Made by a program: the position numbers and the translations under genes. Below, in pieces: positions 55,632 to 64,000 of a stretch of 64,000 bases of DNA. The DNA comes from an uncultured Campylobacter sp. Lineage in GTDB: Bacteria; Campylobacterota; Campylobacteria; Campylobacterales; Campylobacteraceae. Below the pieces are notes generated by a model. That model saw only the letters and a list, made by a program, of their open reading frames with translations, did no database searches and was not told the DNA's origin. Positions within the stretch are counted from its first letter, which is position 1, and each line of letters begins with the position of its first letter. The stretch lies in assembly GCF_937980635.1 (NCBI RefSeq), contig NZ_CALJPG010000020.1, positions 62,001 to 126,000 on the forward strand. Direction: 5' to 3'.

Positions 55632-56985
55632 ATGCCGCTAGCTCCCTTTCTATGAAATCGCAAAAAACGGGCGTATAGCTCATGCCCGCGCACTCTTTTT
55701 GCAAAAATTCGCCCATCACCGCGATATAATTCAAATAGTCGTCCTTGGTGATCTTGCCGCGCAAAAGCTCGTATTTCAAAAACAGCCAGTAGGTGTTGAG
55801 TACGTCGGATCTGCAGTACTCGTCGATCTTGGCCTGCTCGCCTGCGTAATACAGCTGCAAGACCTGATCGCCGTGCACGTCGTATTTGCCCGGCAAGCCC
55901 ACGCTGGCGCAGATATGATCGAGCTTGAGCCCGCGAACGGCGCCAAAATCGCTGATGTGATCGAGCAGATCCAGATGAAACCGCCCGTCGTAGCGGCTGC
56001 GGTAGTTCTCCCATTTGCTCTTGTTATTATCGCGATCGTTCGTCTCAAAATACGCCGCGGCGCTTAGATCGTAGCACATCGCGCGCGCCATAATCATCGG
56101 CAGATCGAACCCGCGCCCGTTGAAGCTCACGAGCCGCGGATTAAAATCCTCGATGAAGGCTAGGAATTTTGCGATTTTATCGCGCTCGTTCTCGCCATCA
56201 AGCGTCGAGACGCGCAAAAATCTGCCGAATCCGTCCGCCATCACGGCGCTAATGCTAACGACGCGGTGGAAGCAGACGGGCAGGAATTCGCTGCCGGTTT
56301 TTTCTTTGAAAATCTCCATCGCCCTAAGCGAGAGCAATTTGTGGTTTAAAATTTTACTTTTATCCGCGTTAAAGATCGGCTGCTTGCCGTAAATTTTAAA
56401 ATTTAGCGCGTTTAACGCGGGATCTTGCGCGGAATTTGAAGCGAGATTTTCGCTTTTTGAGTTTTCAAATGTAGAGCTTTGGAGCGTAGAGCTTTCCGCC
56501 GCGAAACTCTGAGGCGCAGGGCTTCGGAACGCGGAATTTTCTACCGCGGAGCCCTGTGCTGCGGAGCTTTGAGGCACGGTATCGTCGTAAGTTAAATTTA
56601 GCGACGCGGAATTTTTAGACGCCGTATTTTGCGGCGCGGAATTTTCGCTCGTAAAATTTCTCTGCGCGAGATTTTCAGCGGAATTTTCACTGGCGAAGCT
56701 TTGAGACGCGACGTCTTGCTGCGTAAAGCTTTGCAGTGCGGAATTTTGCTCGGAATTTTCTATTTTAAAATTCTGCTCCGCCGAATTTACAGCAAAATTT
56801 AAAGACGCGCTTTGCTTCTCGCCGCCGATCTTTTGCGAGAGCTGCGCGTGAAGAAGCTTTGCGAAGCTTTTTTTATCGAAAGGCTCGAAGCAGCTCGCGA
56901 TCGCTTCCTCATCCAGCACCCGCACCAGCGCCGCTACGTCTGGGATCGTCTCGCAATCAAATACGCAGATGTAATCCTTTTTCAT
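55621..56985 (-). CDS. Predicted DEDD 3'-5' exonuclease with inserted low-complexity tract
   Basis: From ATG 56985 (AGGAAGGAGCTTG ribosome site) the protein has 454 aa. DEDD motifs are visible: VFDCETIPD near residue 9, VSFNGRGFDLPMIMARAM, and HLDLLDHISDFG, with a final YCRSDVLNTYWLFLKY. This fits the predicted PolB-like 3'-5' exonuclease family. Between about residues 50 and 180 an Asn/Ser/Ala/Glu-rich tract (ENSAQNF, KNSASLN type) interrupts the domain. Its end overlaps the ligase start, so repair- or uptake-related partnership is possible but unproven. Confidence 0.82.
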   Translation of the reverse strand: MKKDYICVFDCETIPDVAALVRVLDEEAIASCFEPFDKKSFAKLLHAQLSQKIGGEKQSASLNFAVNSAEQNFKIENSEQNSALQSFTQQDVASQSFASENSAENLAQRNFTSENSAPQNTASKNSASLNLTYDDTVPQSSAAQGSAVENSAFRSPAPQSFAAESSTLQSSTFENSKSENLASNSAQDPALNALNFKIYGKQPIFNADKSKILNHKLLSLRAMEIFKEKTGSEFLPVCFHRVVSISAVMADGFGRFLRVSTLDGENERDKIAKFLAFIEDFNPRLVSFNGRGFDLPMIMARAMCYDLSAAAYFETNDRDNNKSKWENYRSRYDGRFHLDLLDHISDFGAVRGLKLDHICASVGLPGKYDVHGDQVLQLYYAGEQAKIDEYCRSDVLNTYWLFLKYELLRGKITKDDYLNYIAVMGEFLQKECAGMSYTPVFCDFIERELAAYAK

Positions 56986-57250
56986 CAAGCTCCTTCCTGG
57001 CGGTTTTACCGCTTTTTTCAAAAACGGCTCTGAAATAATCCTCTATCTCCATGCCGTTTTTAGGTATGCTCGCTAGACCTAGCTCCTTGCTCATCCAAAG
57101 TTTTCATCGCCGCTTTCAACCTTAAAATTTTACGCTGCCGTATTTTCGCGGCAAAAGGGGCGTGCGCGGAGGCGGGCAAATTTCGCTACCGCTCGCAGCG
57201 AGGCAATTACCGTGCCCAAAAGCGTACCGGTCGTTAAATTTATCTTTTGG

Positions 57251-58441
<1,191 letters not shown>

Positions 58442-58476
58442 CTATTTTGCTTGGCTTTTTCTACTTATTCTGCGTT

Positions 58477-58535
58477 AAAATTTAAAAAATAATGCTCACG
58501 AACCATATGTTCGCTCCGCTTATTTTTTAAATTTT
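58477..58535. repeat. 16-bp perfect inverted repeat upstream of fabI
   Basis: AAAATTTAAAAAATAA (58477-58492) and its exact complement at 58520-58535 flank 27 bases, between tpiA and fabI. It could be a weak terminator or regulatory stem. Confidence 0.7.
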
Positions 58536-58718
58536 GCCTTGACTAAGCGAAAAATCCTTCGCAATTTGACTTAAAATTCTACAAATTAAAATTTGCAAAA
58601 TCTCGCGAAACGCCAAATTTTAAACGCAATTCGATAGCGGCAGTATCGCGAAGCTAGACTAGGCGACTTAAAATTTTGCGACGGGAGTTACCCTATTAGG
58701 TAATGACCGAGCAAAATT

Positions 58719-59432
58719 TTAAGGCAACGAAGTATAGCGATGCGAGACGACGCGTATAAGCTCCAAAAAGCTAGAGGCGTCCCAGCTTGCTGTGCCCACT
58801 AGCACCCCGTCGCAACCTTTTATCGCGCAAATTTTTGCGATATTTTCAGCATTCACGCTGCCGCCGTAAAGTAGCGGCGCGGGGCTTTTAGCACGCAAGA
58901 AATTTAGCATTCTTTCGATCTGCTCGCACTGCGCGCTTCTGCCCGTGCCGATCGCCCAGACAGGCTCGTAGGCTAGTACTAAGCTCGGATATTTCAGATC
59001 GATACCCTCAAGCTGTGTCGCTACAAACTCCTCGCTGCGTTTTTGCGCAAATGCCACCTCATCCTCGCCGACGCAAAAGACGATGCGCCAGCCGCGTGCT
59101 GCGGCAAAACTGAATTTCTCTCTTATCAGCTCCGCGCTCTCGCCCAAAATGGCGCGCCGCTCGCTGTGACCGATAAGAACGGTTTTGACGTCAAATTCCG
59201 CCAGCATATCGCCGCCGATCTCGCCCGTAAAGCTGCCGTGCGCGGCAGGATAGAAATTTTGCGCGCCTTGAGTAAAATTTTTCGCCTTCGCGCAAAATGC
59301 GCTAGCAGGAGGAAAAACCAAAATTTCATCCTCGCGCGAAATTAGGCCCGCTAAGCCTTCATCCAAAGCTTTAGCATACCGCTCAAAACTAGCGCGAGTA
59401 TGGTTGCATTTAAGATTCGCTGCCAGTATCAT
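58719..59432 (-). CDS. tpiA: Triosephosphate isomerase
   Basis: Interconverts dihydroxyacetone phosphate and glyceraldehyde 3-phosphate. The 237-aa barrel has [11 protein letters not shown] at the start, the catalytic histidine in LIGHSERR and the glutamate in [12 protein letters not shown]. It overlaps pgk by four bases. Full length. Confidence 0.96.
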   Translation of the reverse strand: MILAANLKCNHTRASFERYAKALDEGLAGLISREDEILVFPPASAFCAKAKNFTQGAQNFYPAAHGSFTGEIGGDMLAEFDVKTVLIGHSERRAILGESAELIREKFSFAAARGWRIVFCVGEDEVAFAQKRSEEFVATQLEGIDLKYPSLVLAYEPVWAIGTGRSAQCEQIERMLNFLRAKSPAPLLYGGSVNAENIAKICAIKGCDGVLVGTASWDASSFLELIRVVSHRYTSLP

Positions 59433-60640
59433 CGCAGCTCCGTTTTAGCAGTAAGCACTCGCACGCCCGGCAGCTCCTTGCCCTCGATGAGTTCTAAGCT
59501 CGCGCCGCCTCCGGTAGAAATAAAAGTCATATCATCGGCGTTGCCCGCGCGTTCGACGACATCTGCAGTATCGCCGCCGCCCACTACGGTTGTGGCGTCG
59601 CTATCTGCGATCGCGTGCGATATATGTAGGCTGCCGCGAGCGAATTTATCGATCTCAAAAACTCCCATCGGTCCGTTCCACCAGATCGTTTGTGCATCGT
59701 CTAGGGCTTCTTTAAAAAGCGCTACGGTCGCAGGCCCGATATCTAGCCCCATCCAATCGCTTGGAATTTCTTGAACGGTAACCTTTTTTGTAACGGCATC
59801 TTGCGAGCATTGCGGAGCTGCGACGGCATCGACGGGGATATAAATTTTAACCCCAAGCTCGCGAGCATTGCGGAGAATATTTTTTGCTTCCTCGATTAGA
59901 TCCTCTTCGAGCAAAGATTTGCCGATGTCATATCCGACGGCTTTTAAAAATGTAAACGCCATGCCACCTCCGATGATGAGCTTATCGACTTTAGGAAGTA
60001 AATTTTTAAGCGCCTGAAGCTTGCCGCTTACTTTGCTGCCACCCGTTACGGCTACGAAAGGACGCGCAGGATCTTTAATAAGGTCTTTAGCAAATTTTAT
60101 CTCTTTTAGCAGCAAAAATCCCGCCGCTTTGTGTGCCTCATCGTAGAATTTCGTAATCGCCTCTACCGAAGCATGCGCGCGGTGGCATACGCCAAAAGCG
60201 TCGTTGATATAAAATTCCGCGTAGCTTGCGAGCCTCTTAGCTAATGCTTCGTCATTTTTGCTCTCGCCCTTTTCGAAGCGCAGATTATCTAGCAGAAGCA
60301 CTTCGCCCTTTTTAAGCGAATTTACCGCAGCTCCAGCTTCCTCGCCCGCGACATCAGAGACAAATTTTATCTCGCGTTCCAAAAGCCTAGATAGCCTCTT
60401 TACCACAGGCTTTAGGCTAAGTCTTTCTTCGTATCCGTTTTTCGGGCGCCCTAAGTGACTGGCTAAAATTACCGCACAGCCCTCGTCTAAGCAATATTTA
60501 ATCGTAGGGATAGACGAACGGATGCGACGATCGTCCGTAATATTACAAAACTCATCCATCGGCACGTTAAAATCGCACCTGATAAAAACGCGCGCGCCGT
60601 CTTTAAATTTCAAATCTTTAATCGAAAGAATTTCGCCCAT
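59429..60640 (-). CDS. pgk: Phosphoglycerate kinase
   Basis: Makes ATP from 1,3-bisphosphoglycerate. From ATG 60640 (AGAAGGAAATAAG ribosome site) it has 403 aa. The N-terminal [14 protein letters not shown] and the C-terminal nucleotide site [10 protein letters not shown] are diagnostic. It follows gap by one base and overlaps tpiA. Confidence 0.96.
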   Translation of the reverse strand: MGEILSIKDLKFKDGARVFIRCDFNVPMDEFCNITDDRRIRSSIPTIKYCLDEGCAVILASHLGRPKNGYEERLSLKPVVKRLSRLLEREIKFVSDVAGEEAGAAVNSLKKGEVLLLDNLRFEKGESKNDEALAKRLASYAEFYINDAFGVCHRAHASVEAITKFYDEAHKAAGFLLLKEIKFAKDLIKDPARPFVAVTGGSKVSGKLQALKNLLPKVDKLIIGGGMAFTFLKAVGYDIGKSLLEEDLIEEAKNILRNARELGVKIYIPVDAVAAPQCSQDAVTKKVTVQEIPSDWMGLDIGPATVALFKEALDDAQTIWWNGPMGVFEIDKFARGSLHISHAIADSDATTVVGGGDTADVVERAGNADDMTFISTGGGASLELIEGKELPGVRVLTAKTELR

Positions 60641-60641
60641 C

Positions 60642-61646
60642 TTATTTCCTTCTTTTTGCCGCATATAAGGCTAAATCTATGAGGCGCTCGCTATATCCCC
60701 ACTCGTTGTCATACCAGCTCATCACTTTTATCAGATTGCCGTCAATTACCTGCGTGCAGTCGCTAGCTACGATGCTGGAGTATTCTGAAGTACAAAAATC
60801 ACTGCTGACACGGCTATCGTCGTCTACGAGCAAAATTCCTTTCATCTCTTTAGCAGCATAGCGGCGGAAAATTTCGTTTAGCTCCTCGGCACCCGTCTGC
60901 TTGCGCGTTAACACCGTTAGATCAACCATCGAAACGTTAGCCACCGGCACGCGCACAGATTGTCCGTGCATCTTACCGCTTAGCTGTGGAAGTACCTTAC
61001 TAATCGCTTTTGCCGCGCCCGTCGTAGTCGGAGCAATATTAAGAGCAGCGGCGCGTGAACGGCGGAAGTCCTTGGCTTTTACATCGACTAGGCTCTGTCC
61101 GTGCGTATAAGCATGAATCGTCGTCATCAGACCCTTTTCGATGCCAAGCTCATCGTCTAGAATTTTTGCAATCGGAGCCAGGCCGTTAGTGGTGCAGCTA
61201 GCGTTTGAGATGACGCGTTGTCCTGCATAAGCGCCCTCATTAACGCCGATTACAAAAGTAGGCGTATCATCCTTGGCAGGCGCGCTCATTACGACTACGC
61301 CGATACCGTTGTCTATGAACGGCTTACATTTTTCGCTCGTTAAAAACGCACCAGTACATTCAAGCACAGCTTCTGCACCATCGCCCGCAAAATCAAGCTC
61401 CGCAGGCTCTCTGGTGGAATAGACGCGGATCTTTTTTCCGTCTACGGCTATGCATTCGTCGCTTAGAATTTCTACTTTTTTACGAAATTCGCCGTGAACC
61501 GTGTCGTATTGAAGCAGGTATCTCGTAAGCTCGCGCTTAGCGGTATCGTTGATCGCCACAAGCTCTACATCGTCCCTGCTTAGCGCAATTCTAGCCGCGC
61601 ACCTACCGATCCTTCCAAAGCCGTTAATTGCGATTTTTACTGCCAT
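60642..61646 (-). CDS. gap: Glyceraldehyde-3-phosphate dehydrogenase
   Basis: Oxidises glyceraldehyde 3-phosphate with NAD. The 334-aa protein starts with the Rossmann motif INGFGRIGR and has the active cysteine in [14 protein letters not shown], followed by [11 protein letters not shown]. First gene of the gap-pgk-tpiA cluster; AGGAGAA lies just before the ATG. Confidence 0.97.
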   Translation of the reverse strand: MAVKIAINGFGRIGRCAARIALSRDDVELVAINDTAKRELTRYLLQYDTVHGEFRKKVEILSDECIAVDGKKIRVYSTREPAELDFAGDGAEAVLECTGAFLTSEKCKPFIDNGIGVVVMSAPAKDDTPTFVIGVNEGAYAGQRVISNASCTTNGLAPIAKILDDELGIEKGLMTTIHAYTHGQSLVDVKAKDFRRSRAAALNIAPTTTGAAKAISKVLPQLSGKMHGQSVRVPVANVSMVDLTVLTRKQTGAEELNEIFRRYAAKEMKGILLVDDDSRVSSDFCTSEYSSIVASDCTQVIDGNLIKVMSWYDNEWGYSERLIDLALYAAKRRK

Positions 61647-61750
61647 AAGGTTCTCCTTATTTGGGATGTTTTCAGCTGGAATTTTACTAAATTTGGGTTA
61701 ATCTTTGATTAAATAAAAAGTCGCGAAATCTAGGATTTACTTTTTGGCTA

Positions 61751-61756
61751 TATAAT
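61751..61756 (+). promoter_or_regulatory. -10 box of the lipoprotein gene
   Basis: TATAAT, 28 bases before the lipoprotein ATG, after a TGGCTA extension. No clear -35 box, as is common in Campylobacter. Confidence 0.5.
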
Positions 61757-61783
61757 TCGCGAACTTTTTTTAAAGGAGAAAAA

Positions 61784-62161
61784 ATGAGACGAATTGTATT
61801 CTCGTCATTAGCGGCAATCGCGATTTTAAGCGGATGCAACCAACCTAAGGCCGATACGGCTCCGCAGCAAAAGCAAGAGTCTGTAGCGCACACGATCGTA
61901 TTTCTACTCGGAGAGACCGGAGATAAGCGCATCAGCCTTAGCTCGAACGATATGTTCGCAACGGGCGTGTTAACCGACGAAAAAGGCAAAAAGCATAATC
62001 TTAAACGCGCGGCTTCCGCAAGCGGCATAATGCTTACGAACGACGAAGGTATCGAGCTTCTTTTCAAACGCGGAGAGGGAGTGTATACACCGGGAAAAGG
62101 CAAGAAGGATATTCCGGTAACTTACACCGAGCACGAGCACAAAAGCGGCGAAATGATGTAG
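61784..62161 (+). CDS. MliC-like lipoprotein (possible lysozyme inhibitor)
   Basis: A 125-aa protein with signal peptide and lipobox LSGC (lipidation at C18). The domain ASASGIMLTNDEGIELLFKR with following GEGVYT matches the C-terminal pattern of MliC/PliC proteins, which inhibit C-type lysozyme at the cell surface. The first MliC cysteine pair is not obvious, so function may differ. A strong AAAGGAGAAAAA ribosome site precedes it and a long stem follows. Confidence 0.7.
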   Translation: MRRIVFSSLAAIAILSGCNQPKADTAPQQKQESVAHTIVFLLGETGDKRISLSSNDMFATGVLTDEKGKKHNLKRAASASGIMLTNDEGIELLFKRGEGVYTPGKGKKDIPVTYTEHEHKSGEMM

Positions 62162-62533
62162 CCACGGCGGGGTTAAATTTAAGCGCCCGCAAAAGCGAAT
62201 TAAATTTAACCCCTCATTTCCGCTTCTTTATCCATAGCAAAATTTAACTCTCGTTTCGGTCTCTTTGATCTGTTATGAAATTTAACCTTTTATTTTCGCT
62301 TCTTTCGTCTACGCAAATTGAGCTTTTTTTGTAAATTTGAGCTCGCGTGCGTTAAAAAATAAGCTCCGCAAGCCCGAAATCCTCAAATTTTAAAAATCTC
62401 CATTTAATTTGCGCTCTACCTACGAATTTTTAGTTTTAAACCGAATTTCACTTCAAATTCGCTAAACTGCGCTGAAATTTTAGCAGACCGGTGCAAATAC
62501 GGCGCAAAACAGATCATTTATCGAGATTGCCGC
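62162..62533. other. Intergenic stretch after the lipoprotein gene
   Basis: Apart from the terminator stem at 62169-62213, no gene or repeat is seen in these 372 bases. Confidence 0.5.
62169..62213 (+). terminator. Stem-loop terminator of the lipoprotein gene
   Basis: GGGGTTAAATTTAA (62169-62182) pairs exactly with TTAAATTTAACCCC (62200-62213) around a 17-base loop that can itself pair (CGC with GCG). A T-rich run follows. Confidence 0.7.
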
Positions 62534-62977
62534 ATGGATAGCATTAAATTTTACCTAAACGATTACGAAATTGAGCGCGAAAGCTTTACCGAAGTCGTCG
62601 TTGCAATAAACGGCGAGCCTTTGCTTGAGCTGATTAGGCAGCGCGAGCAAAGCTTTGCCGCAAAGGACGGGCAGGCCAGCATCGCGGGAAGCTATGCTTA
62701 TTTGAACTTGATCGATTTTGAGGAGCTATTTTTGCGCGCCGCACTTGAAGCCGATTTGGCGCAAGATGAGCGGGATGTCGTGCTACTGGGCTGTCCGTGC
62801 GGGATCTGGAGCTGCTGGTATCTCGCGCTTAAGATTAAATTTGAAGCGGATACGGTTAAGCTTTACGAGTTTAAAAACCCGCGCCGCAAAGATTGGTGGC
62901 ATGGGTTTGAGTTTAAATTTGACCGCGCGGATTTTGTGAGCGAAATTTCTAAAATCGCCTCTTTTAATAAGCTATAA
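62534..62977 (+). CDS. Hypothetical protein, 147 aa
   Basis: Not recognised. Acidic, soluble, no signal peptide. A hydrophobic core with Cys and Trp (LLGCPCGIWSCWYLAL, about residues 84-99) is notable, followed by YEFKNPRRKDWWHGFEF. It is convergent with the barstar gene and might belong to the same toxin/immunity neighbourhood, but nothing in the sequence proves that. Confidence 0.6.
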   Translation: MDSIKFYLNDYEIERESFTEVVVAINGEPLLELIRQREQSFAAKDGQASIAGSYAYLNLIDFEELFLRAALEADLAQDERDVVLLGCPCGIWSCWYLALKIKFEADTVKLYEFKNPRRKDWWHGFEFKFDRADFVSEISKIASFNKL

Positions 62978-63076
62978 AATTCGCAAATTTAACGGCACGC
63001 TCGAAACTGCGGCGAAACAAACCTACCTTTTCCTCGGCAAAATTTAGCTTTAAAGCGGAATGGCTGCCGCGCGAGC

Positions 63077-63358
63077 TCATAAGATTAAAATTTTCGCCTC
63101 GCCACTACGCAAAACATCCAGCAAAATATCATAAAATTTACCCAGCCTTAGTTTTAAAATTCCGCCCCTTTTGATGACGACAAAAACCTGCCCGCCTCGC
63201 TCGCCCAGCGCGTCGTAGAGCGCGTCTAAATTTGCGACGTATTCGGGCTTGAAATCTAGCGCTGCGGCAAATAGTGCGAAAATTTGATCTTTGCGCCTAA
63301 TCTTTGCGCCGTCGATGATGATCTTTGCGGCGCTGCGCGTTTTAAAATTTAAACTCAT
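63077..63358 (-). CDS. Barstar-family ribonuclease inhibitor
   Basis: Immunity protein for the adjacent barnase. From ATG 63358 it has 93 aa: IIIDGAKIRRKDQIFALF at the start, then the barnase-binding helix YVANLDALYDALGE, with D45 and D49 matching barstar Asp35 and Asp39, and a closing beta strand AKILIL. The ATG overlaps the barnase stop (ATGA), so the inhibitor is translated right after the toxin. A longer frame start at 63478 reads through barnase codons and is rejected. Confidence 0.88.
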   Translation of the reverse strand: MSLNFKTRSAAKIIIDGAKIRRKDQIFALFAAALDFKPEYVANLDALYDALGERGGQVFVVIKRGGILKLRLGKFYDILLDVLRSGEAKILIL

Positions 63359-64000
63359 TGCACGCGCTCGAAGCTTTCGTAATGATCGGCGGTATAGAAG
63401 ATCAGCCCGTCGTTTGAAAATATCAGCCGCTTCGCGCCGCGCGGGCCGCCGCGATACTCGATGTCGCATTCGCGCCAAGTCCGTCCCTTTTTATCAGGTA
63501 GTCTACGCTCAAAATTGCCGAAGCGGTCGCCGCCGATGCTCTTACCGCGCGCGTATCGCCACAGATCACCGCCCTGCCAGCCAAGCTCACCGGCCTGCTT
63601 TTTCGTGATGAAATTTTGCGGCAAAGACCCCGTACGACGGATATGAGCGCTCACGCACTCCCTGCTTATGCAGGGCTCGTCCGCAAGCTGATTTTTAAAA
63701 TTTTCGGCGGGATTTTGTGAATGTGAAGCTTCGTAATCTACGCTGCTCCGCCTGTGGATATCCGCCTCATCTTTAGGATTTGCCTCGGCGGGCTCGTTTT
63801 CTCGCGGATGAGATTTTAAATCTCCTAGGTCTGCCTCGCGCTCTGCCCCACCGTCTGCGCTTCTTGCACCGCTCTCATCTTTTGCACCGACGCTACTTGC
63901 AGGATTTTGCGAGCTTGAAATTTTACGATCGGTGCTGCTTACAGAATTTTGCACGCCGCCTTTACGCGACGCAGCATCCAGGGTTTTGGAGGTAAAAATC
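63355..64000 (-). CDS. Barnase-family guanyl-specific ribonuclease (5' end outside window)
   Basis: Residues about 97-199 (counted from GTG 63954) are a barnase domain: LPQNFITKKQAGELGW, RGKSIGGDRFGNFERRLP, KKGRTWRECDIEY. Catalytic residues match barnase: E162 (Glu73), R172 and R176 (Arg83, Arg87), H191 (His102) in the terminal DHYESF. The N-terminal about 95 residues are low-complexity and hydrophilic, perhaps a linker. The frame stays open to the window end, so more sequence, possibly a signal peptide or delivery domain, lies outside. It is paired with barstar downstream, so it should be toxic without it. Confidence 0.9.
   Translation of the reverse strand, partial: IFTSKTLDAASRKGGVQNSVSSTDRKISSSQNPASSVGAKDESGARSADGGAEREADLGDLKSHPRENEPAEANPKDEADIHRRSSVDYEASHSQNPAENFKNQLADEPCISRECVSAHIRRTGSLPQNFITKKQAGELGWQGGDLWRYARGKSIGGDRFGNFERRLPDKKGRTWRECDIEYRGGPRGAKRLIFSNDGLIFYTADHYESFERVQ

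Noticed and set aside
63359..63478. Longer start for barstar
   Set aside because: The extra residues are Arg-rich and encoded opposite the reading frame of the barnase domain; the ATG at 63358 gives standard barstar length and ATGA coupling.

Overview
The window is an epsilonproteobacterial chromosome segment, almost certainly from a Campylobacter of moderate GC content. The gene neighbourhoods match Campylobacter: lysC-hobA-holB; rpsF-ssb-rpsR; gap-pgk-tpiA-fabI; and pssA-ftsH-prmA beside a pgl N-glycosylation locus with the bacterial oligosaccharyltransferase PglB. The species cannot be fixed from the sequence; oral species such as C. gracilis, C. showae or C. rectus would fit.

Layout. 1-15.2 kb is core genome: holB (cut by the window edge), hobA, lysC and rppH on the minus strand; hemW, tatB, tatC, queA and two unknown genes on the plus strand; then two small membrane proteins, rpsR-ssb-rpsF, holA, rnr and an HDOD-like gene on the minus strand. 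15.2-19.3 kb is an AT-rich accessory stretch holding a truncated RTX-type calcium-binding protein, two unknown membrane proteins and a 23-codon stub. 19.33-29.1 kb is a complete, self-integrating filamentous prophage (inovirus) in the 3' end of a tRNA-Leu(GAG) gene, bounded by a 23-bp repeat with one mismatch. Its order is hicA-hicB, a leftward HTH repressor plus membrane-anchored Mrr-like nuclease, a consensus promoter with an inverted-repeat operator, then rightward ssDNA-binding protein, major coat protein, terminator, three micro-ORFs of 40-44 codons, adsorption protein, pVI-like protein, Zot/pI ATPase, secretin, HUH-type Rep and tyrosine integrase.

29.2-36.5 kb is core again (atpE, leuA, pssA, ftsH, prmA, hisA, hisH). 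36.5-54.7 kb is the protein N-glycosylation locus, read leftward from galE: a Wzx-type flippase, an FrhB-like iron-sulfur protein and a pyruvyltransferase-family protein, four more glycosyltransferases including PglJ and two PglH-like enzymes, then pglB, pglA, pglC, pglD, pglE and pglF. No PglK ABC flippase is visible, so the Wzx protein probably flips the glycan. 54.8-61.6 kb holds an exported LigE-type DNA ligase, a DEDD exonuclease, a probable frameshifted gene, fabI and the tpiA-pgk-gap glycolytic cluster. The right end has an MliC-like lipoprotein, an unknown gene and a barstar/barnase pair whose ribonuclease frame runs off the window.

A theme across the window is low-complexity Asn/Ser/Ala/Gln-rich tracts inserted into unrelated proteins (TatB, PglB, the FrhB-like protein, the exonuclease, HDOD protein, HisH, a GT2 and the barnase leader). 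The most unusual items are the prophage with its cargo and large DNA hairpins, the barnase-barstar pair, the hybrid pgl locus and these tracts.
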